A program made the position numbers and the translations under genes. Positions 33,101 through 45,100 of a stretch of 64,000 bases of DNA are shown here, piece by piece; within the stretch, counting starts at the first letter, position 1; each line of letters opens with the position of its first letter. The stretch is from Valencia hispanica (lineage: Eukaryota; Chordata; Actinopteri; Cyprinodontiformes; Valenciidae), in the NCBI GenBank assembly GCA_963556495.2, contig OY747703.1, positions 33,124,296 through 33,188,295 on the forward strand, read 5' to 3'. The notes under the pieces are model-generated. The model saw only the letters and a list, made by a program, of their open reading frames with translations. It was not told the origin of the DNA and ran no database searches.

Positions 33101-36100
33101 TTGGATTGATATCTGGTGACCGTGGAGGCCATTTGAGTACAGTGAACTCATTGTCATGTTCAAGAAACCAGTCAGAGATAATTCGAGCTTTATGACATGG
33201 ACCCTGCTGGAAGTAGCCATCAGAAGATAGGTACACTGTGGTCATAAAGGGATGGACATGGTCAGCAACAATACTCAGGTAGGCTGTGGCGTTGCAACGA
33301 TGGTCAATTGGTACTAAGGGGCCCAAAGTGTGCCAAGAAAATGTCCCCCACACCATTAAACCACCACCAGCAGCCTGAACCATTGATACAAGGCAGGATG
33401 GATCCATGCTTTCATGTTGTTGATGCCAAAGTCTGACCCTACCATCTGAATGCCGTAGCAGAAATCAAGACTCATCAGACAAGGCAACATTTTTCCAATC
33501 TTCTATTGTCCAATTTTGGTGAGCCTGTACGAACTGTAGCCTCAGTTTCCTGTTCTTAGCTGAAAGAAATGGCACCCGGTGTGGTCTTCTGCTGCTGAAG
33601 CCCATCTGCCTCAAGGTTCGACGTGTTGTGCGTTCAGAGATGCTGTCCTTCATACCTTGGTTGTGACGAGTGGTTATTTGAGCTACTGTTGCCTTTCTAT
33701 CAGCTTGAACCAGTCTGGCCCTTCTCTGATCTCTGGCATCGACGAGCCATTTTCACCCACAGAACTGCCGCTCACTGGATATTTTCCCTTTTTCGGACCA
33801 TTCTCAAGAAAGTCTGCAAAATGTTATAGTTTATAATAAGAGCAGATATGTTATAATCTGTTCAGATGCAGAAATATATTTTCTTTTTAATTGGTTAGCT
33901 TGATTGTAAATAAGAAGGTCAAAGCTTTTGTCTGTGTTTCCTACAAAGGTGCCACCACTGTCCTAGAAGGAGACATTACAGGACTGACATGTCAGTATTC
34001 ACCAAAACCTCCTTAATATCGGAGGACACATGATTTAAAATCTAATTGAGATCTTAAATCTTCAGGTTATTCTGTTTATTGCATCTTCCACCTTTATGAA
34101 TCGGCATCGATCCTTTAAAACGCATACACTTCTAGCACTGAGTGTTCTAAAGAGACAAACATGGGCATTTCTGGTGACGTGGTAATAGCCATCTTTGTGC
34201 TGTTTTTTAGGAAGAGGGTGAGGTTTGACAGCGCTGCTGAGTTCCTTGCCGCTTGCGCCAGCGGCGACACGGAGGAGGCCAAGGCGATGCTGGACGAGAC
34301 GGAGCAGTCTAAAGCAAGGAACGTGGAGAACCTGCCAGACATTATCAACTGCTCCAACGCCGATGGCATTACAGCACTGCACCAGGTAACGCACTTTCAT
34401 TTACATTGGACGTTTAAGAGATGTTTTCATGCTTCCTCTTCCACAAGTTTCCTCAATTTCTTGAAGTCTTAATAAAACGTGGCATAAAGGTGTTGCTCAA
34501 TTAACTGCAGAATTACATTGCAAAAGGCTTTTTTTGCGGTGTCTTTGCTGTTTTTTTTAGGGGGGCATGTTTCTCTGCTTAATAGTACAGATTATTGAAA
34601 ACCTATTGAAATTGTTAATAACACAACAAGTTGTTTGTACTGACGGGGTGACAAATGGTTTTGCAAAAGTTTAACGTTTTTTACGTGTTATAGTTACAAA
34701 CTTAATGTATTAGTTGAGATTTTATGTAACAGACCAACACAAAGTATTTGAATATTGTGAGGTTGTAAGAAAATTTGTGATTTTCTTGCAAACAGAAATG
34801 GTAAAAGTCTGACCTGCAACCACTACATTGATTTAAATTGAAACAAATTTATTTGCCAAATGGCTCAAGCTTGCTTAGAGTGGCTCACACATTATCTATG
34901 AACATCAATTTTCAAGTCTTAGGTTAGTTTTTGGTCTGGACTTTGACTAGGCCATTCTAACACATGAATATGGCTTCATCAAAAGCATTCCATTGTAGCT
35001 CTGACTGTAAATTTAGCATCATTGTCCTACTAGAAGTTAAACATTGATCCCACTCACTGCTTCCAAAGGGTTTTCTCCAAGGATTTCCCTGTATTTAACA
35101 CTATTCATTTTCCCAAAAACCAGGGCTGCAGGATATTACAAATCTTGAAATGATAATGATGTTGATAAATTTCTGCTGTTCTAAATATCCTCTGACTAAA
35201 ATTAACATTAGGATGAAAAATTCCACCTCCCACCCACTACACTGGGAGCGCCTGGTTTTCCTGTCAGGATGACGGTATAGTCATGCATGGAACAAAAACG
35301 TTATAGAAACAGTTTTATACCTTCTACTACAGGCCTCCTGAATAAGGTTAAACTTTTGTGTGTGTGTTTTAAAAAAAAAGTTTTTGTGTGAAAATGTTTT
35401 GTATGTTAAATGTTGTGACTCACCTACTGTAAAGCAAATTTATAAATGTGCACTTTCAACAAAAAGCCAGTTCAAGGTGCTTTACATCATTAGGGGATAA
35501 AATAAAAGTAAAAGCATAAAACACAACATGAGAAATGCACGACATATTAAAACTTATGATATTCCAGCTATTATTAATCAGTTACTCAAAGGCAGCTCGA
35601 AACAGATGGGATTTTTATCCTTGATTTAAAGGAACTTAGTGTTTCAGCAGCTTTGCAGTGGTCTAGAAGTTCATTCCAGATAAGGAGAGCATAGAAGCTG
35701 AAAGCTGCTTCTCCATGTTTGGTTCTGATTCTAGTGATGATCCGTGGGCTGGGAAGTTGGTATAGTGATAACAGGTCTTCAATATACTTTGGTGCCAAGC
35801 CATTCAGTGATTTATAAACTAGGAAAAGTGTTTTGAAGTATATTTTCTGAGCTTCAGGGAGCCAGTGTAAGGACTTTAGAACTGGGGTGATGTGCTCTAC
35901 TTTCCTGGTTCTAGTGAGGACGCGAGCAGCAGCGTTCTGGACCAGCTGCAGCTGTCTGATTGACTTTTTAGACAGACCTGTGACAACGCTGTTGCATTAA
36001 TCAATCCGACTAAAGATAATCGCATGGATGAGATTTTGAGGTCGTGTTGCGACATCAGTCCTTTAATCCTTGACATGTTCTTCAGGTGGTAGAAGGCTGA

Positions 36101-39100
36101 CCTTGTTACTGCCTTTATGGGACCCTGGAGGCCACATAAAGAGTAACTTGGTGACAGTGTAATGTAAAGCTGAGTATCATTTGCATAATTATGGTTGCTA
36201 ATCTTATTGGTTGTTATAATCTGGGCTAGTGGGAGCATGTAGAATATGAATAAAGTTTGAACTGAATTGAGCTCAGCTGAATAACACGTGGAATATATTA
36301 GTCAAATGCTAATGCACTCCAAAGTCCTTTCTGATGTGAATATCGCATACGCTATTATTGCAATGATGATATATTTGTGATATATTGTGCAGTCCTGCCA
36401 TCAACCACAATCTAGCTGAAGAAAACCATCCACACATCGTCATGCTGTCACCTCCATGTGTCATATTGGGGTCCTAGTCTGTTAGTTTTCTGCCACATAT
36501 AGTGTTTTGCATTTAAGCTAAACAGATCAGTTTTGTTTATGCTTTACTTTGTGTTGGTCTGTTACATAAAATCCTACAAAAACACACTGAAGTTTGTGGT
36601 AAAAAATATGTATAAATACGCTGGTTGTGACTACAATACGTGCTGCAAAGCGTAGAAAACATTGTTTTTTTACTTTGCTCTTTCCGTATTATGTTAATGA
36701 ATTAGTTCCCGTTTTATTCATGCAGGCCTGCATAGATGGCAGCATGGAGATTGTGACCTTCCTGCTGGAGCACGGCGCCAACATAAACCAGGTTGACAGT
36801 GAGGGATGGACGCCGCTGCATGTAGCTTCTTCCTGCGGCTACCCTGACATTGCAGAGTGTGTAGCAGTTTCCTTTAAATGGTTAAATCAGCACAGCACAT
36901 TGCTCTTTGCCACTGTATTGAATGTCAGAGCGCACCGTGGGTGTCGGAGCATTTCTGCACTCAACAATACCAACATTGTCGTCATCTGTGCCGAGATAAC
37001 ACTTCTGCTAAAGCGCGAGTGGCCCGGCACTCAAACGCATGCAGCTTAAGAGATTTAAAAATGGATCTGCTTTGTTTCTTGCTGTAGCTTTTTGTTTGTT
37101 GGTCTGTTTTACTCTCCTTTTGGAGGTTCAATCTATGAGGGATGTCATAAAACTAGTTTCAGTGTTTTAGTGGAAAACTTTATCAGCACCAAAAACATAG
37201 ATAACAGGATTGAAAGATTGGGTCAGGAATTCCTCGTTTAAGGGCATTTTGTTGTGTGTGTGTGTGTATGTATATATATATATATATATATACATATATA
37301 TATTTTATTTTTATTTTTCCTTAGATTCCTTCTTCAGAAAGGTGCATCTCTTACTGCTGTGAACTGTGACGGCGATGTTCCCCTGGACATTGCTCTGGAT
37401 GAAACCACTGAGTCCCTTCTTCATGTTTACACACAAAGACTAGGTGAGCTCTTTGCCTACAGGATGTTTAGATGTTCTCTTTGTGTTGGTGTTAGAGAAA
37501 TCTGGAAGCCTTTACCACAATGTTTCCTTCAGTAGTAGCCTTTTTTGCATTTTACTGGAGTCATTATTTGGATATTCGTAATAAGGAAAAGAGACCTGTG
37601 CATTTTAAGACAACCAAGGCCTTCCAAAAGGCAGTTTTGCGATATGATTGTAACTGATTTAACTACATAGTTCTATTTATATGTGGTGCTAAAAGAAACT
37701 GACATCTGTATTCATTTCAGCATTTGCAGTTATCTTCTTTGGTTTTTGCTAATAAAACACACAAAAAACTAATTGGGGCCTAAAGAGTACATAGTCAGGC
37801 AAGTTTTAGAAATAGCAGATTTATTTGCAATAAAGTATGTATAGATTAAATTTCATTCGTTTAAACTCTCAAAGGATGGCATTTAGTTTATTAGTCACAA
37901 AACTTGAAGTATATTTCTTTTTCAGTTAAATCTCTTTATGTGCTGGTGTGCAGGTGTGGACGTGGAGGCAGCTAAGCGTAAGGAGGAGGAGCAGATGATG
38001 TCAGACGCCCGGACCTGGCTGAACGAGGGTCCGCCAGCTGATGTCCGAGACCCAAGAACCGGCGCCACGCCGCTGCATGTCGCTGCAGCTAAAGGATATG
38101 TGGAGGCTCTGAAGTAATATGCTTTCACTTGTTAGGTCGACACAAATTTATTTGATAACTAAATGTAAATCAGTATCGCAGTATGGATCTGGTATCAGGA
38201 TTGTTACTTTTCTTTTTTTTTTTTTTTACCATTCATTTAAACTATTTCTAAAAACAAAAATAGATTTTCAACTATTTCATGGGAGAAATTTCTATATTAA
38301 GTGGAGTGGATGGATGGATGGACTTAACTTTCAGACAATGGGAATCAAGTCTATTCTCTCGCACTCTCCCTTTTCAATACTTATTCAGGCTTAGAAAAAT
38401 ACTTGAATGAAATGTCAGGCTCTCCCAGACTTCAGAAGTACCTCTGAGTGTCTCTAGCTCTGTTGTCTGATTTGCTCCTGCAGGATACTGTGCCAGTGCG
38501 GACTGGATGTGTCGGCCACAGACTTTGACGGCTGGGCGCCTCTTCACGCTGCAGCTCACTGGGGTCAGGAGGAGGCATGTCGCATTCTGGCCGAGCAGCT
38601 GTGCAACATGGAGGCTCGCAGCAACGGGGTGAGGCCCAGACACTCATGTAGTGTCACACCTCTGTGCTCCGTCTGTTTCCGGCTCCTTTTAATGTTTCTT
38701 TTTTTGATTCCTGCAGGGTCAGACGCCATTTGATGTAGCTGATGAAAGTGTTGCAGAGCTGTTGGAAGAGTTGTCACAGAAACAAGACAACGTGAGAATT
38801 CTTTCATTTTAATTTAATGTAATACATTTTCTTTCTGAGTTTAAATAGTGGCTTTTTTCCCCTCTTTCAGTGGCGCAATGAGCGGTCAATATCCGAGAGG
38901 CAGAACCAACCGGGCCCCAATGCTGCAAATGCACCAAACAAGCGACGGAGGTTAATTTAATTAGTCACTTTAAATCAGTATTTTCACTTGATACGTTTCT
39001 AGGCTCCTATCTATGAACATGGTGCTATTAGACTCACTGTAATGTACCCTACATTCAAGCATGTTTTACTTTCAGTAAACAGATTTGGAGAGCTTGTATT

Positions 39101-42100
39101 AAAACCTGCTTGCAATAAAGTAAACAGTATGAGGTGTTTTCAGGTTCGAGGTTCCTAACCTGTTCCCTCCCTCATCTTGCTTCCAGGACGTCTGTGTGCA
39201 GGATGAGCAGTAAAGACAAGATAAGCGTGCAGGATCTGTCTAAAGAACGGGGTATTTCAGGAGGCGTGGATATGAGTGAGGAGAAGGAGAGCAGTACTGG
39301 TAAATCAGCTCGACCCAGAGTGCTGCAACTGTTTAATACAGATCTGGCATATAATGCTTACTATCTTCCTTTGCAGAAAGCTCCACTGTGTCCAGTCCAG
39401 ACACTGAGAGTGTGACTGCATCCACCATCAGTCCTGTGGAGAAGGTACAAATCCAGCCTTCAGATCTAGGGCTTAAAATGTTCAATTTCAACAATGTTTT
39501 ATACTTGACTGGTTTCTCAAAGCGGAGAACTGGCCTTTATTTTACGCCGAACAATACAAAAAGAGCACAGAGGGAAAAAATAAACACGAGAGCTGTTTAA
39601 AAAAAGTTGTTTCCACTATCTTAACCTCAACCTAAAAATAGTTTCAACTCAACTAAAAGCTGAAACAGAAATAATTCATTTCAAAGCTGCTACAGTTAAA
39701 AGAGATCGTATGAGCTTTAGAGTAATTTACCATTCAGCAGGGTATAAACGGATTACAGGGTAGACATTTCCCCCAACAGACTGTCCCAGAGGAAGCTAGC
39801 ACGTTGTGGTTCACCGTTGGTGTAGCTTAGTGTGGGGGGGTACAACTCAAAAGTTCACATCTTTAATGGCCCTTTGGGGCTGTGCATGCACAAAGATGAC
39901 ATTAAATAATGTTTTTATTTTTTTCACAGCCATAACTTTTACCTTCTAGGGAAAAATGTGATAAATACAAGCCAGAAATGATTTTATTATATTAACATTT
40001 TACTACAGATCAGATTCTGTGCAGTTAGGAGGAGGTTTGCGCATACATCTGAGTTTACTTCACCGGCTGGCTTCTTTCCTCCCTCCTGTGTGTTCCAGCC
40101 TTCTGAGGAGAAAATTGAGGATGAAGAGCAGCAGAAGGAGGAGGAGGAGGAGGAGAAGGAGCAGGACAAGGCGAGTCGCACTGCCAGAGTCCAGCCCACT
40201 CCTCAGACCAGGGAAGCTGCCGCCGAGAGCCCCAACGCTCCAAATGCAGACAAGAAACAGCAGCAGCCCAAACAGTAACTCATACCCTGCTCTACTTCTG
40301 TGTTTTTCTCTTTTACAAACTCTTCTGTCCTTTTGACAATAATTTGCAATGCAGAACAATAATAATCAAGATTATGCAAATTGTACATGTAATTATTTTT
40401 GTGTTCAGGTTCCAGGCAGCAGATAGAGACGAAGAGTCCGAGTCCCAGAGGAAAGCTCGGTGTCGGCTGATGCGACAGTCCCGTCGTCTCACTCAGGTAC
40501 TCCGCAATAAAAGATGGATACTGCTAATTTACCATCAGCTTACTTACTAAAAGAAACATTTTGTTCTAAGTCAACTCTCATCACAAGAGAGAAGATGATG
40601 TTTTGAATAGGATGCAGGTTTCTGCTCAGGAAAGCCTGCTTTTCTCTTTTTAGCTTTTATTTTATCATGATTTGTAATATATTAACCAGCACACGGTTCT
40701 TTAATCCAGATGTAACCAGTCAAATAATAATAAAAAACTGCTGTACATGTTTGCATAATTTAAATAACAAGAAAAATATAGTACTCAATGAAATAAAAAT
40801 TAAATAACATATTAACTCATACCATCCAAAGTAACAATGATTTACTATTTTGATTAAGAATTTTTACTGTAAATTAGGGACAGAACTGAATAAGCCACTG
40901 CTTCTTGCTGTTCCCTCTTCGAATGTTTTTTGTTTTAATTTACTAATCATTTTGTTGGAAATTGTATGTTTTTAATTCATGCATTTTTCTTCTGTATTTG
41001 TTTTTTATTTTATTTTAATTGTTTGAAAAGAAAAGCTAGAGCCTTTACTATCAGCTTAGTGAAGGGATTCAGTGTTCTAACATAAGTAATCAAGATTTAC
41101 ATGAAACATCTTTAGAGCCTCGAATTAAAAAATGTATATTGTTCATCTCTAGAAAAGAAAATTTGTCCCATACACATCAAGTAAAATGTGGATCCAGTTT
41201 ATCCTTTCACTATCAAACAATCCTTTGAAAAGCTGTTAAATATAAATTATCAATTTACTTGTAGATTTTAGTAGAAGGTTCAGTTTCTTGCCTGAAGTTT
41301 TTGAAATTTTTTGAAAACCTTCTAGTTAACCAGTACCCTTAGATATGGTCAAACAATGTGGGTAAGATTTTATTGACCTCCATGTGTTGGTTCTACAACC
41401 TTTCTTTCTTTCTGCTCTATTTTTAGCTATTTTTATAACTATTATGATTTATCCTTTACTTTGTGTCTCAGAAAAAGACACCTTGACATATTGCACTACA
41501 AAACGTACTTCCTTTTTCTGTTTCCATTTGTAGCAAACACCAACATTTGCCTAAATGAAGCTTTTACAGTCAGTCGTGAAGTTGTTCGGTCTAAAACGGA
41601 ACTAATTATTTTTCCGCAGCAGTATCTAGGATCATTATCTTTGTGCTCAGGCATTTGTTGTTTAGATCTGTCAGATTTATTACTCTTTTTCTCATATTGA
41701 TTTCAGACACTCACTCTACTCACTTGTATTGAATTATCTCAATTGGCTGATTAAATTGTCTCTTTAACTGGTGTTAGATGTGCAAATGTGCATGATTATG
41801 TAAACAGTTTCTGCTTGAAGATAGTTAAAAAAAATGGTGCTGAGCGACTCATTATGAGAAGAATGCAAAGACTTTGGTCAGAGACTTTGACAAAATAGGG
41901 TAACTCATCAAAAACAAAGAACAAAATATTGGCCATTTAGGACCCAATGATGGCCCACTTTGTTTCGTGTCTTTGAAGTAGAAAGAGTAGAAGAAGTCCC
42001 ACAGCATTAGATCCTCCACCCTACACAACAGTGGGTATCAGGTGCTTTTATATATAATCATTAGTTTCTTTCCAGTGTCACCTGGAGTGTTGGCTGTTGA

Positions 42101-45100
42101 AAGACAGAATCTTTGTCTCCATTTAGCAAACACTTCATCTTTATGTTTGTGATGGTAGGACAGAAATGACTTTTTCCTGATAATTACTTCCAAACAACCA
42201 TTTGCAAAGGCAAATGCAAAGGCCTGTACTAACGGTTTTCTGAATGTTTCCTTAAAAGATCCGTTAACTTCAAGCTTCTTGCACATCTGTACCTGATGTT
42301 CCAACATATGTGTCTGTAATTCTCAGAAATCATCTAGCCGCTTGATTTCAATGTTTCTGTTGTCAACCAAAAGCCCACTGGAGGTTATTTCTTCCCTTGT
42401 TGGTGACAGGGTGTAACTTTGACTGAGCTGAAAGAGGCAGAGAAGAGTGTGGGTAAAGCTGCTGATCCTCCTCCTCGAAATGTCCAGACAGTTAGCCCCA
42501 TCGTCACCGTTACGCCTACTGAACGGGGTGAGTGTGATCATGGGAATGTTCTGAGCTGTTTTATCAAAGAGTTCCTGCAAAAACAAAAAAAATATCATTT
42601 AAGGTTTACATTTTTTACATAGTTTCGCTGATGGTGCCTGTCTACTATAAATGTCAAAATGTAAAGGAACCGCAGCAGAGAGATGTTAAAAATCTGCTTA
42701 AATTACCTTTTAGTATTTCGAAATGGCGTAAGGGAACTCTAAATAATCAGTTTTAATGCTTTGCACAGCTATACGCAGATATTATATTTACTGCAATATG
42801 TTTTACTTGTCATATATTGAGGGGAAAATGGTTCTGTTTTCTTCTGGTGGTTATTGAGATACAAACTGCTGACACTCACCTTTTGTAGTGAAACATTGAT
42901 ATCTAATATAGCATCTCAAGAAGTTGATAGCATTTCAGATTGTTACTATACATCAATGATTTCGCTCATCTCTTATTCAGCCTTCAATTAGAAGGCTGTA
43001 TTATTGAATTTATATGTTTCATGTTTATCCATACAAATTGTAAGAATATTAAAAAGGGTAACAGGCAACATTATTATCAGATATATAAAATAAAGATTAG
43101 AATTGAAGTTTCAAATCTGCTGAATGTCATACATGTTCAAAAACATGACATTTTCTTCTTTTTCACTACATCAAAAGAGTCAAAGTTGATATTCTGCTTT
43201 CAGTCTGACTTTGTTTTCCGATAAAGTACTCTGACTTCTGTTTACTGTAACTAGGCATCTGTCTAATAAAGGCAAAATGTATGAAGCACATTGTGGGTGG
43301 AGTGCTCAAAAGGTTACTTTTTGAAGGAAGTAAGGTTTTCTCACATATCCTCAGGGCCACTGTTGCTGGTTTAAGCCACATGGTGTGCCTCAGGGCGGCA
43401 GCCCTGTTCTCGCTGCTTTTCACAAATCATCTCGTCTTGCCATCATGATTTCATCACTGCTCGAAAAGTTCCACCCTTGTTTTTGTTGCCTTTGTGTGCT
43501 GGGGAAGTGATCTCTTCCTCTCTCGATCTATCTCTGATATCTATCGAACTATAAGCTCATGTTTTTGTTTTGTTTTTTTGTGAAAGGTTGTTTACAAGAA
43601 TTGGGTTTGATAATACGGGGGGGAAATTCAAAGGAAGGGCCATTAGGAAGTCTGGAAAAATACTAATGCCACTATCTCCTTCATATTAGTTAAATGAGGT
43701 AGAGGTTGACCATAAACCCACGACTTCCCCCACCACACAACTCATTAAAATATTTGTATGTTATATGTTTTGGAAGGCAATCTCCGAGGCTTTCTTGGTT
43801 CATATTTGAGTCAACCCTAATGTTTCTGTAGCTCATCGTTATTTTTTGTCCCTGGCTGTTTGTTTTAGACAATGACCCGCTGAAGCAGGTCGAGTCAGAG
43901 GGAGATAATCGCTTGGGAGCGAAGGACAGGAGGAGAGGGAGGAGGGAGAGACGCTCCACCGGCATCGTTCAGCTGGGCTCAGAGGTAAGAAGCCCTCAGA
44001 GCTAAACTGCACACAGGTAGCGGCTGGCCTTCAGTTTATAAATCAATTTGTGTGGAAAAGGGGAAGGAGAGGACAGACAACCAGTTCCTCTGTACGATGA
44101 TGTAACTGAACATGTGATGTGTACCGTTTAAAAACAGGAACTTCCCGTAGTGGAAGTTACGAGACTTTGTGTTTCTGCACGAGTATTGCTATATCACCTA
44201 CAGGGAGGGGAATCAGGAAAGGTCACAATGCTAAACTTAATAGACACAATCAGGTGCACCAAAATACAGTTTTACAAACAAACCGACACCAATAATAGTT
44301 GCTCTGTGGGAAGATTCTCCCACCCGAGCTTCCAATCTCTACAGCACCTCCAGAGTTACTATGGGCCGCCTGGCTGCTCTCCTTCTCTAGCCTGTCTGCT
44401 TAGGTGGACGGTCATGTCTTAGTAGGCTTAGTACCATACTATTTCCATTGAACAGAACACTGTGATGTGTTTAAAGTTTGGGATATGGTCTATAACCTTA
44501 CCCTGCTTTAAGCTTCTCTACGTCTGTCTCCCTGATCTGTCTGCTGTGTCTCTTGGTCTTCATGATGCTGTTTGTTCACCATTGTTCTCTAACAAACCTC
44601 CAAGGCCTTCACAGAACAGCTGGTAAGTAAACATGATGGGTGTGGAATCATGACATATTTCCACGTCCAGATCTCTAGAGGTAAAGGCAGAGAGCGAGGC
44701 TGCTACTTCATGCAGCTTGTTTCAGTTTTAGGTGAAGATGGAAAATCATATCAGCGAAATAATTAATTTCCCTAAATTCTAGATGTTCACTTGAGCCAAG
44801 AAAAACAGCCCCTCCTCGGTCGGCCTCGCTTGTTTAGATCCATATGAATGGTGTACCTGCATTTTGTACATTAAAACAATCTGCAGATTGCAGGAGTGGT
44901 GTGAAAATAATCACTTGTGGGTAAAAAGTATTTTACCACCAGCGTGTTTTTAATGAAATCATTCAGCTTGCATGTTGTGTAAATACATGTCCTTGTAAAA
45001 GAATTAAATAAGCAACATTTTGAGTGAAACGCTGAGATCAGGTTAGAGATCGAGGGTTACATTTTCACTCTTCACGATCTGTTTTTCAGAACAATGATGG

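Noticed and set aside
40055..40388. Minus-strand leucine-rich ORFs near 40.2 kb
   Set aside because: They are the complement of the GAG/GAA-rich acidic exon of ppp1r12c.
42038..42598. Minus-strand ORFs of about 90 codons
   Set aside because: One overlaps a ppp1r12c exon in antisense, the other lies in an intron; no recognisable motif.
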